A stretch of DNA of 64,000 nt, taken from NCBI GenBank assembly GCA_950097015.1, contig CATNEN010000002.1, positions 5,425,001 to 5,489,000 on the forward strand, in the 5' to 3' direction. Shown here one piece after another: positions 24,373 to 34,957 of this stretch. This DNA comes from Macrostomum hystrix (taxonomy: Eukaryota > Platyhelminthes > Macrostomidae). Both the position numbers and the translations under genes were made by a program. The notes below the pieces were generated by a model. That model was given only the letters and a program-made list of their open reading frames with translations, did not search any database and was not told where the DNA came from. Each line of letters starts with the position of its first letter. The stretch's first letter is position 1.

Positions 24373-24984
24373 AATACAGAAATACAGAAATCCAATAAGC
24401 GAAGCGATGGCAGCCTTCCCATTCACTGAATTTGGAGCAGAAAGTGAAGGCAGGTCGCGACATCTCCACAGCCAGTGAGTCCGCGACACCAACTCTCCCA
24501 GAGTGTGATGGCTGGGGAAGGAATTGAGCTCCGGGCCTCCTCCTGTGAATTCTCGCGGGCCTACTCAGGCGAGAGTATCCTGCCTAGGGTTATGTAAGAA
24601 TGGGAGAAATGAGAATTTCTTGAGTTGCATGGGAGACGGGATGAGGGAGAGGGATTAAGCAGATCGCTTCCCCCCGCGGGGAAGCCCTAGACTAACCCGT
24701 TTAACTGGACTGCAAGCCAGACTAGCCTAATTAAAATCTGATTCGTTACATTTGCCGCTAACTGTTTAATAGCAATATTAACGAATACTCCATGAAGGTT
24801 TGAAGCCAAACCGATAGCTCTGAGGTTCTAGTAGCACTCCATTGTGAAATAACAAGTTTTGAGCAGTTCAGCGAGACACTATATATATTAGCTTCCCAGC
24901 TAAATCTTATGTAGAAGTTAAGTTGCGTCCATGCACTGGATTAGCTGTACACAGCCTTTGAATGCACCCTTCCTCTGTTACTGT
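24373..24984. other. Unique spacer, possible decayed SINE
   Basis: No gene seen. Around 24520-24590 there is a tRNA-like fragment in antisense (GGAATTGAGCTCCGGGCC followed by a GC-rich stem-like stretch). The segment at 24931-24956 (CATGCACTGGATTAGCTGTA) resembles the SINE body elsewhere in the window. Both are weak. Confidence 0.3.
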
Positions 24985-25350
24985 CCGCTACCCTACTCTC
25001 CACTCTACCCTGCTCTCCATTCTAATCTACTCTCCACTTACCCTACTCTCCACTCTACCCTACTCTCCAATCTGCCCTACTCTCCCCTCTACCCTACTCT
25101 CCACTCTACCCTACTCTCCACTCTACCCTACTCTCCAATCCGCCCTACTCTCCCCTCTACCCTACTCTCCACTCTACCCTACTCTCCACTCTACCCTACT
25201 CTCCAATCTGCCCTACTCTCCCCTCTACCCTGCTCTCCACTCTGCCCTACTCTCCCCTCTACCCTACTCTCCACTCTACCCTACTCTCCATTCTAATCTA
25301 CTCTCCACTTACCCTCTCCACTCTACCCATCCATCCATTCTACCCTAATA
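24985..25350. repeat. 17-bp TACTCTCCACTCTACCC minisatellite
   Basis: About 21 pyrimidine-rich units of TACTCTCCACTCTACCC with TCTGCCC and CCCTCTACCC variants. The flanks degrade into related CTACTC-rich sequence. Confidence 0.95.
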
Positions 25351-25918
25351 TCCACTCTACTCGACAATCTACTCTACCAACAATCCTCTGTTAATCTAGC
25401 AAAAAAAGCAAGATAGACCCCAGAAACTGCTAGAAGGAGTCCTCTGTTGATTCCTATTCTAAATCTAAATAATGAGGTGAAGCTTCAGCCGCCACTTATC
25501 CAGAGCTTGTCAAATATTTCCAGCTTCTAGTTACTAGAAGCAAGCCCATTGCTTGCCTCCACTTCAAACTGAGCCTTCCGGAGAATAAAACGGCCTCCCG
25601 CCTCTTTCCATACTAGAAGATTTTCCTAGAAATCTCCGATAACAATGTTCCCACAGGGAGGATTCTAGATCAAAATCAAACCATTAACATTATTCGGATC
25701 TGCGAGATAACGACAAAAGCCTTACGCATCCCCACCCCACAACAGGCAATTTTTGAAAGGCTTTGTGCAAACAAAACTATAATATTTGGGTCATATTATA
25801 ATGTGCTAATATTGCTTTATTGTGCATGCTAACTCACAATGCACTGGACACACTCGACAGATTCAACAGAAAAAATAATGAAAAAAAACATTGACTGGCA
25901 GAGTGACACTGGATGAGT
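25351..25918. other. Unique spacer, no gene seen
   Basis: Non-repetitive DNA before the 12-bp array. No exon or RNA gene recognised. Confidence 0.5.
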
Positions 25919-26488
25919 GATTCCTCATTGAATGAGGAATCGAATGAGGAATCGAATGAGGAATCGAATGAGGAATCGAATGAGGAATCGAATGAGGAAT
26001 CGAATGAGGAATCAAATGAGGAATCGAATGAGGAATCGAATGAGGAATCGAATGAGGAATCGAATGAGGAATCGAATGAGGAATCAAATGAGGAATCGAA
26101 TGAGGAACCGAATGAGGAATCGAATGAGGAATCGAATGAGGAATCGAATGAGGAATCGAATGAGGAATCGAATGAGGAATCGAATGAGGAACCGAATGAG
26201 GAATCGAATGAGGAACCGAATGAGGAATCGAATGAGGAATCGAATGAGGAATCGAATGAGGAACCGAATGAGGAATCGAATGAGGAATCGAATGAGGAAT
26301 CGAATGAGGAATCGAATGAGGAATCGAATGAGGAATCGAATGAGGAATCCAATGAGGAATCCAATGAGGAATCGAATGAGGAATCGAATGAGGAATCGAA
26401 TGAGGAATCGAATGAGGAATCGAATGAGAAATCGAATGAGGAATCGAATGAGGAATCGAATGAGGAATCGAATGAGGAATCGAATAAG
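25919..26488. repeat. 12-bp AATGAGGAATCG minisatellite, about 47 copies
   Basis: Near-perfect repeats of AATGAGGAATCG. The unit is a multiple of three, so the array is open in several frames: (Ser-Asn-Glu-Glu)n and (Met-Arg-Asn-Arg)n on the + strand, and (His-Ser-Ile-Pro)n and (Phe-Asp-Ser-Ser)n on the - strand. One + frame (25913-26506) has an ATG before the array and a stop 18 bp after it, but nothing outside the repeat supports a gene. Confidence 0.96.
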
Positions 26489-27040
26489 CTGTTGAACTAT
26501 AACTAGACCATAAACTATACGAGGATTTCACGGACCAAAGGAAAACTGCATGTAAAAAAGTAAAATTTTTAGATCTGCTTTACGAACAGTAAAGGTGGCT
26601 TAAAGCCGACAACATTCCTTCTTTTAAGCAAAACAAAAAAATGATCAGCTACATTTGCTGCTACATAAAGCTGAGTTAAATTTCTGATTTTAGCCTAGTT
26701 CTCAACCCCATGCAACAAGAATGCTCAATTGCCACACAGAAAGCATTGAATAGACATGTCTTCAACTGCTTCTCGTTAATACTCAAACCTCAAAGCGAGA
26801 CAATGCGAATTGAGACACGACTGCTCAAGCTAACTCACTCAACCTGTAACTGAAAAAAATTCAAAAATTCATTGCAATTTGAGCAACAGTGTTAAGCGAA
26901 ATCTAGCATTCTCTCATAAACCTATGGGATCGCAGTCGACTGTTCGACAATGATTAATGCGGCTTTGAACTCAGACCTCACCCACATAAATCCCTGCTGC
27001 GAAAAATCCCTTCTCTCCGCCTGCAACTACCATCTCTTCC
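26489..27040. other. Unique spacer, no gene seen
   Basis: AT-rich, non-repetitive sequence between two arrays with no recognised exon. Confidence 0.5.
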
Positions 27041-27815
27041 CCTCTCCTTCTCATACTCTCCCTCTCCCTCTCCCTCTCGCTCTCCCTCTCCCTCTCACTC
27101 TCCCTCTCACTCTCCCTCTCGCTCTCCCTCTCGCTCTCCCTCTCACTCTCCCTCTCACTCTCCCTCTCACTCTCCCTCTCACTCTCCCTCTCACTCTCCC
27201 TCTCACTCTGCCTCTCACTCTGCCTCTCACTCTCACTCTCACTCTCCCTCTCAATCTCCTTCTCTCTCCCTCTTTCTCCCTCTCCCTCTGCCTCTCTCTC
27301 CCTCTTTCTCCCTCTCTCTCTCCCTCTCGCTCTCCCTCTCGCTGTCCCTCTCCCTCTCTCCTTATCACTCTCCTCTCCCTATCACTCTCGCTCTCCCTCT
27401 CCCTCTCCCTCTCGCTCTCCCTCTCACTCTCCCTCTCACTCTCCCTCTCACTCTGCCTCTCACTCTGCCTCTCACTCTCCCTCTCACTCTCCCTCTCAAT
27501 CTCCTTCTCTCTCCCTCTTTCTCCCTCTCCCTCTGCCTCTCTCTCCCTCTTTCTCCCTCTCCCTCTGCCTCTCTCTCCCTCTTTCTCCCCCTCTCTCTCC
27601 CTCTCTCCCTCTCTCTCCCTCTTTCTCCCTCTCTCTCTCCCTCTCTCCCTCTCTCTCTCTCCCTCTTTCTCTTTTTTCGCTTTTTTCTGCCCTGACGAAG
27701 AATTTTTAATTCGAAATATCGGCAAAATTAATATTAAAGTCAGCTTTAACTCTTTACCGCGTATCTCTTCCCCTCTCTCCCTCCCTCTTTCTCCCTCTTT
27801 CGCCCTCTTCTCGCT
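27041..27815. repeat. CT-rich low-complexity array (CTCTCC/CTCTCA hexamers)
   Basis: Polypyrimidine tract of CTCTCCCTCTCA-type 6/12-bp units with CTCTCGCT and CTTTCTCC variants. It is interrupted by about 90 bp of unique sequence at 27675-27765, after which a short CT tract resumes. The + strand is almost free of purines over 600 bp, so triplex formation is possible in principle. Confidence 0.93.
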
Positions 27816-28365
27816 CTCGATCTAATTTATCTAAATCGCTGCTAATCTATCTCGTTAATGCTTAGAAAAGCTTTACTAGATAAAGAATAAACTATAGCTT
27901 TTCAATCTTGTTGATAATTCACGAATTATGCGAACTGAGACGCAACAGTGACTGGGCCCTGTTGGTCGGTATTGTTACAGTATATAATTAGTGTTGCTAA
28001 GGCCATAGTTGCCACAATCCGGGCAAACGAATGTTGCGAGACAAGCTGAACCAATTCTGCCAAGCATGTCGAGTCCCTTGCGCAATATCCCCCTTTAATG
28101 TGTCCCTCGGTCAGTCAGTTCCGAGGCTGTGCGTCCCGTTTCACAGCAAGTTTAGTGAACATTGATTTAGTTTTGCATGCATTCATTTATTCCAGTTTGG
28201 AATAGTTTATGGTTGAAAATACCTCTGCGTCTAGAAATATTCCAGGAATTCGAAAATTATTTCGGAAATTATTTACATTCTTGCGAGCAACAGTTGGGCG
28301 AGTTTTGTCATAACAATTTGGACGGTTTGAGAGTCAATCAACCTCTAACTACACAGCTATCTCTT
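27816..28365. other. Unique spacer, no gene seen
   Basis: No exon recognised. A + strand open frame begins at 28177 but reads into the next array. Confidence 0.5.
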
Positions 28366-28915
28366 GCCCTCCATCTTACCCTCTTGCACTCCATCCTACC
28401 CTCTTGACCTCCATCCTACCCTCTTGACCTCCATCCTACCCTCTTGTCCTCTATCCTACCCTCTTGTCCTCTATCCTACCCTCTTGTCCTCTATCCTTCC
28501 CTCTGTCCTCTATCCTACCCTCTTGTTCTCTATCCTATCCTCTTGTCCTCTATCCTACCCTCTTACCCTCTATCCTACCCTCTTGCCCTCTATCCTACCC
28601 TCTTGCCCTCTATCCTACCCTCTTGTCCTCTATCCTACCCTCTTGCCCTCTATCCTACCCTCTTGTCCTCTATCCTTCCCTCTGTCCTCTATCCTACCCT
28701 CTTGTCCTCTATCCTACCCTCTTGCCCTCTATCCTACCCTCTTGTCCTCTATCCTACCCTCTTGCCCTCTATCCTACCCTCTTGTCCTCTATCCTTCCCT
28801 CTGTCCTCTATCCTACCCTCTTGTTCTCTATCCTACCCTCTTGCCCTCTATCCTACCCTCTTGTCCTCTATCCTACCCTCTTGTCCTCTATCCTACCCTC
28901 TTGCCCTCTATCCCG
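28366..28915. repeat. 20-bp minisatellite, about 27 copies
   Basis: Units of TACCCTCTTGTCCTCTATCC, alternating GTCC, GCCC and GACC and with several 19-bp units lacking one base. The + strand frames read through with a 20-residue period. These are not credible proteins. Confidence 0.96.
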
Positions 28916-29364
28916 CTCTATCAAAGCCTTCAGCCTGTAATTAAATTTATCGCACAGCAGTCGCTACACAAGCTGCAGTGCGAGCTGTGTCAGCTTCCCC
29001 CGCCTCATTTCATATCCTCATATCGTACAGGCCCTTTTCCCGGCTCACTGAAGCTGGAGCAGGGAGGGAATCGGGCTATTGATCTCTCGTGGCCTGCGTG
29101 TTGCCTTGGCTGTTCCGTCTTTGTGACACACACGGGAGGTCCCGCCCAATGTCTGCCTCACCGAGTCGCTAGAGTTGATCCAATTAATTATTCAACGTGA
29201 GCACTGAGCAGTGATCCTAAACTGTGAGCAGTCAGACACCGAACCCTTTTAAATACTCGGTCTCATCTCTATAGCCCCGCTCTCTCAATATCTCACCCGA
29301 TATCAATTTATCTCACCCTTTCTTTCTGGGTACCACACATTTATCTCTATCTGTGGTACCCCAG
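28916..29364. other. Unique spacer, no gene recognised
   Basis: A frame continuing from the array stays open to 29200 and contains cysteine-rich sequence (HKLQCELCQLPPP). I find no family match and no splice support. It is left as unassigned DNA. Confidence 0.4.
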
Positions 29365-29972
29365 ATGTCTCTCTGTCTCACCCTGATCTCTCTCTATCTC
29401 ACCCTGATGTCTCTCTATCTCACCCTGATGTCTCTCTATCTCACCCTGATGTCTCCCTATCTCACCCTGATGTCTCTCTATCTCACCCTGATGTCTCTCC
29501 ATCTCACCCAGATGTCTCCCTATCTCACCCAGATGTCTCTCCATCTCACCCTGATGTCTCCCTATCTCACCCAGATGTCTCTCCATCTCACCCAGATGTC
29601 TCTCTATCTCACCCAGATGTCTCTCCATCTGACCCTAATGTCTCTCTATCTCACCCAGATGTCTCTATCTCACCCAGATGTCTCTCCATCTCACCCTGAT
29701 GTCTCTCTATCTCACCCAGATGTCTCTCCATCTCACCCTGATGTCTCTCCATCTCACCCAGATGTCTCTCTATCTCACCCAGATGTCTCTCCATCTGACC
29801 CTAATGTCTCTCTATCTCACCCAGATGTCTCTCCATCTCACCCTGATGTCTCTCTATCTCACCCAGATGTCTCTCCATCTCACCCTGATGTCTCTCCATC
29901 TCAGCCTGATGTCTCCCTATCTCACCCTGATGTCTCCCTATCTCACCCTGATGTCTCCCTATCTCACCCAGA
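29365..29972. repeat. 21-bp minisatellite, about 29 copies
   Basis: Units of 21 bp containing ATCTCACCCAGATGTCTCTC, with CCTGATG and CCAGATG variants. The period is a multiple of three, giving an open + frame of repeated SLYLTLM that shifts frame where a unit is shortened near 29665. Confidence 0.96.
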
Positions 29973-30367
29973 TCATCATGCAGTGCTAGTGCGCATACGA
30001 TCGTTAGTACAGATGCTTGTGCGGCAGTTTGTGCAGGTGGGCTAGCTAATGTAGGTACCCCAATTTTTATTCTGTTCTGCTGCCTATTAAGACTATTTCT
30101 GTTTCAAAATTACCAATACCCGCCAGGCCAGATGCCCCACCTAGCAGACAGAACAGATATTTTACCGTTCGCTTGATTTTAGAGATTGCTGGGTCGACCC
30201 TTAGTATATAGAGGTTTGCAGTCTTAAATTTAGGTGCCTAGTAACTGATATTATTGCTAAACGGGCTGTATTCAATACAAAATTAAGACATTATTTAACA
30301 CTATACTTTTCACTGGCCTTCTATTTGATTTCATTCTGAAAGACTTTTTCAGGTTTTTAGTGACTCA
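29973..30367. other. Unique spacer, no gene seen
   Basis: Non-repetitive sequence between arrays with no recognised exon or RNA gene. Confidence 0.5.
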
Positions 30368-30650
30368 GGTGAGACAGAGGGAAGGACAGAGGGAAGGGAG
30401 GGAAGGACAGAGGGAAGGACATAGGGAAGGGAGAGAAGGACAGAGGGAAGGGAGGGAAGGACAGAGGGAAGGACATAGGGAAGGGAGGGAAGGACAGAGG
30501 GAAGGGAGGGAAGGACAGAGGGAAGGGAGGGAAGGACATAGGGAAGGGAGGGAAGGACAGAGGGAAGGGAGGGAAGGACAGAGGGAAGGGAGGGAAGGAC
30601 AGAGGGAAGGGAGGGAAGGACAGAGGGAAGGGAGGGAAGGACAGAGGAGG
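30368..30650. repeat. 21-bp purine-rich minisatellite
   Basis: About 13 units of 21 bp containing GGGAAGGGAGGGAAGGACAG, with shortened units in the first 120 bp. Almost pure purine on the + strand. Confidence 0.95.
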
Positions 30651-31144
30651 GACATTGTGTGCACCTTGAGAGGCTGAGGATGCATAAATCGCTTCCTATG
30701 TCGTGAAAATGCCGAAATTGTGAAGAACAAAAACTAGACAAAGCGTCAGAATTAGCGCAGACAATACCAGAACTTGAGGGTCTTAAGACGGAGAATGAGT
30801 AAAGACAGGAAGGCTTGTGTGAGAAGGCTTGAGCACAACTTTGAGCTAAACGAATGACTTCACGCTGAGACAAGAATGTTTGGACTGGGAGCTGTAGGCT
30901 GCATGACATTGTGGAGAGGAGATCAGGAGTGGGTCAACTCAAGAACTCGCTCAGTCGTGTCCCATAAAGCATTGTATGGACCGCCCGGTGCTCGGAAATA
31001 GATGAGGAAAGACCAACTGAAAGATTGACACCTGCTTTTGTGTGTCTGGTGGGCGCATGGAGACTGGAATACCTGTGAAAACATCGCGTCGAATGGGACA
31101 TTTGATGGCACTCTATTTTATTTACTGTGATTGTCTCAAGTTCT
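30651..31144. other. Unique spacer, no gene recognised
   Basis: A - strand frame (30349-30909) continues from the array into unique sequence. It has no recognised relative and is attributed to the array plus chance. Confidence 0.4.
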
Positions 31145-31745
31145 CTAACATTCCATTTCCCATCATTCTATTCCATTCCACATCATTATATTCTATTCCA
31201 CATCATTCTATTCCATTCCCCATCATTCTATTCCATTCCACATCATTCTATTCCATTCCCCATCTTTCTATTCCATTCCCCATCATTCTATTCCATTCCA
31301 CATCATTCTATTCCATTCCCCATCATTCAATTCCATTCCACATCATTCTATTCCATTCCACATCATTCTATTCCATTCCCCATCTTTCTATTCCATTCTC
31401 AATCATTCTATTCCATTCCCCATCTTTCTATTCCATTCCCCATCTTTCTATTCCATTCCACATCATTCTATTCCATTCCCCATCTTTCTATTCCATTCTC
31501 AATCATTCTATTCCATTCCACATCATTCTATTCCATTCCACATCATTCTATTCCATTCCCCATCTTTCTTTTCCATTCCACATCATTCTATTCCATTCCC
31601 CATCATTCTATTCCATTCCCCATCATTCTATTCCATTCCCCATCATTCTATTCCATTCCCCATCTTTCTATTCTTTTCTCAATCATTCTATTCCATTCTC
31701 AATCATTATATTCCATTCCCTATGATCCTATTCCATTCTATTCCA
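31145..31745. repeat. 20-bp CATTCTATTCCATTCCCCAT minisatellite
   Basis: About 30 units of CATTCTATTCCATTCCCCAT with CCACAT and CCCCATCTTT variants. Contains many ATTCC pentamers, as in several animal satellite DNAs. That resemblance is probably only compositional. Confidence 0.95.
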
Positions 31746-32489
31746 TCCGCAGTGATTCCAGTATCACGCCAATCCCACAGGCAGTGGAATTAATTTGTCA
31801 TGCCCTGCCAGATGAATCTGGTAGGCACTAAGCACTGTCACAAAAAGCCTTTCATTTCAAAACGGAGCCATAAACAGGTTAATTCCGCTAATTATCATGC
31901 GTAGTTAGGCTTTCCGAAAATCGGCGCGGCTTGCTTGTATCGAAGGCGGTCTACCCTCGGGGTTGGGGTGGCTGGCTGGCTTTGTTCCGCTCCGTGACTC
32001 ATATTTTGCCGAACCATTGCAATATAGGATTTCCGTTCTAAGTGAAGCCCTGATTAGGGAGGCCATCTGCTTTAGGAAACTGACACTGGGCTTTTGCCGA
32101 TTGGCCAATTGGGCGACAACCAATTAGAATGCAGGTCTGTGAGAAAAAAGCTTTTCTTGGCAAACTCGTATTTTTTGTTAATCTGAAGAAACGCAGCTGC
32201 TATACTACTTACAATATGAGAGGGTCGATAAAATTCATTGATTGAATTATGCCATCTGTATAGTATAGGCTGTAAGTATGGGAGAAGTTATTTTATTACT
32301 TACATCTTGCGATCACTAACAACAGTAAAGGGTGGGGCTTTAGGCTATAGATGTGACACACAAGGGCATTGTGCAAAGGGGCCACTTGAAAGTAGAGCTT
32401 TGGGAGCAGCAATTCAGAAATAGGATATATTGGGAAATAAAACAACCGCTTTGTAGGAGAGATGAAAAATTGTGATGCCAGAGGAAGTG
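31746..32489. other. Unique spacer, no gene seen
   Basis: Non-repetitive DNA. No conserved exon recognised on either strand. Confidence 0.5.
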
Positions 32490-34165
32490 GGAGGGGAGAC
32501 AGGAGAGAGGAGACAGGAGAGAGGAGAGAGACAGGAGAGGGGAGAGAGACCGGAGAGGGGAGATACAGGAAAGGGGAGAGACAGGAGAGAAAAAAGAGAC
32601 AGGAGAGAAAAGAGACAGGAGAGAGAGGAGAGAGACAGGAGAGAGGAGAGAGACAGGAAAGGGGAGAGACCGGAGAGAAAAGAGAGACTGGAGAGGGGAG
32701 AGAGACAGGAGAGGGGAGAGACAGGACAGGGGAGAGACAGGAGATGGGAGAGACAGGACAGGGGAGAGACAGGAGAGGGGAGAGAGACAGGAGAGGGGAG
32801 AGACAGGAGAGGGGAGAGATAGAAGAGGGGAGAGATAGAACAGGGGAGAGACAGGACAGGGGAGAGACAGGAGAGGGGAGAGACAGGAGAGGGGAGAGAC
32901 AGGAGAGGGGAGAGACAGGAGAGAGGAGAGAGACAGGAGAGGGGAGAGAGACAGGAGAGGGGAGAGACAGGAAAGGGGAGAGACAGGAGAGAAAAAAGAG
33001 ACAGGAAAGGGGAGAGACAGGAGAGAAAAAAGAGACAGGAAAGGGGAGAGACAGGAGAGAAAAAAGAGACAGGAGAGAAAAGAGACAGGAGAGAGAGGAG
33101 AGAGACAGGAGAGAGGAGAGAGACAGGAGAGACGAGAGAGACAGGAGAGAGGAGAGAGACAGGAAAGGGGAGAGACCGGAGAGAAAAGAGAGACTGGAGA
33201 GGGGAGAGAGACAGGAGAGGGGAGAGACAGGACAGGGGAGAGACAGGAGATGGGAGAGACAGGACAGGGGAGAGACAGGAGAGGGGAGAGAGACAGGAGA
33301 GGGGAGAGACAGGAGAGGGGAGAGATAGAAGAGGGGAGAGATAGAACAGGGGAGAGACAGGACAGGGGAGAGACAGGAGAGGGGAGAGACAGGAGAGGGG
33401 AGAGACAGGAGAGGGGAGAGACAGGAGAGGGGAGAGACAGGAGAGGGGAGAGACAGGACAGGGGAGAGACAGGAGAGGGGAGAGACAGGACAGGGGAGAG
33501 ACAAGACAGGGGAGAGACAGGAGAGGGGAGAGACAGGAGAGGGGAGAGACAGGACAGGGGAGAGACAGGAGAGGGGAGAGAGACAGGAGAGGGGAGAGAG
33601 ACAGGAGAGGGGAGAGACAGAACAGGAGAGAGACATGAGAGGGGAGAGACAGGAGAGAGGAGAAACAGGAGAGGGGAGAGACAGGACAGGGGAGAGACAG
33701 AACAGGTGAGAGACAGGACAGGGGAGAGACAGAACAGGGGGGAGACAGGAGAGGGGAGAGACAGGAGAGGGGAGAGAGACAGGAGAGGGGAGAGACAGGA
33801 GAGGGGAGAGACAGGAGAGAGGAGAAACAGGAGAGGGGAGAGACAGGACAGGGGAGAGACAGAACAGGTGAGAGACAGGACAGGGGAGAGACAGAACAGG
33901 GGGGAGACAGGAGAGGGGAGAGACAGGAGAGGGGAGAGAGACATGAGAGGGGAGAGACAGGAGAGAGGAGAAACAGGAGAGGGGAGAGACAGGACAGGGG
34001 AGAGACAGAACAGGTGAGAGACAGGACAGGGGAGAGACAGAACAGGGGGGAGACAGGAGAGGGGAGAGACAGGAGAGGGGAGAGAGACAGGAGAGGGGAG
34101 AGACAGGAGAGGGGAGAGATAGAACAGGGGAGAGACAAGACAGGGGAGAGACAGTAGAGGGGAGG
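32490..34165. repeat. 1.7-kb purine-rich 16/18-bp minisatellite with nested duplications
   Basis: Roughly 100 units of GACAGGAGAGGGGAGA and variants. The + strand is almost entirely purine, with cytosine only in GACAGG and occasional T. A block containing GAGAAAAAAGAGACAGGAGA is duplicated about 470 bp apart (near 32586 and 33056). A GAGAAACAGG-marked block recurs at 33660, 33822 and 33968. The 656- and 639-residue - strand frames of Ser-Pro-Leu-Leu repeats arise from the array. Confidence 0.96.
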
Positions 34166-34957
34166 GAGGGAGGGGTAGTGACGGCAGAGGAATGGAAGGC
34201 ACAGAGATTGCGCATTCGGGTTGGCTTGGGGTTCGGGCAGTCACGGCTGCTGCAAAGTGGAGTACAATGTCTATTTGCCTACATTTTTCTACACTAATAC
34301 GTATGCGCATACTATGGCAAGCATATGGCTAATGATTAAATTCTCTGCTTAACATAAATTGCTACAGCGCGCAGAGAAAAGCAAATGGCAAAACGCACGC
34401 CACACTCAGCCCCACTGCAGTGGAAACAAAAAATGTAATGTGGCTGCACGGCGAGAGTTGGGTGGGAAGACTGAGAGCGGCAAGGCACTATTTTCCCTAT
34501 TCAGTTTCGTGATCGCAGTATTAGATATATTTAATATCCATGGCTATGCACACAGAATGGCTGCGAATGCGCACAACCGGTCTGTCTGATGCGTTGTACT
34601 GGCGCTCTGCTTTAGGAGACAGAGAAAGAAAGTGGAGAGAGTTGGAGGAATGGGCATTTCGTGTCCGCCAGGCCCGCCAGTGTACACCCGCCACCACCCC
34701 CGCAACATCCGCCGCAGTACCAACTAATACCACCAAGCACCAACGGCAGACAGCAAACTGCTTTGCGCCTGGCGGGCCAAGCTTCTATTGGAAACAGAGC
34801 CGAACTGCCCTTGCTGTGTGACCTCAGCCATCGGTCAGTCACCCCAGCCCCTCCTAACCTGACTGAAGCCTTAGTAAAGTGGCGACTGAATCGCAGGCAG
34901 TGATTTTTTGCGACAAAACCTCACTGAGAGATCCAGTCCCATTCTAGCGCTGAGAAA
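34166..34957. other. Region upstream of the MRL gene
   Basis: Unique, moderately GC-rich sequence between the purine array and the MRL start codon. It probably carries the promoter and 5' UTR. A possible acceptor, CCATTCTAG, lies about 13 bp before the ATG. Several overlapping open frames occur at 34540-34903, with no recognised protein. Confidence 0.4.

Noticed and set aside
32296-34310. 639- and 656-residue Ser/Pro/Leu-rich frames
   Set aside because: They are the antisense of the polypurine array. All three frames on that strand are open for the same reason.
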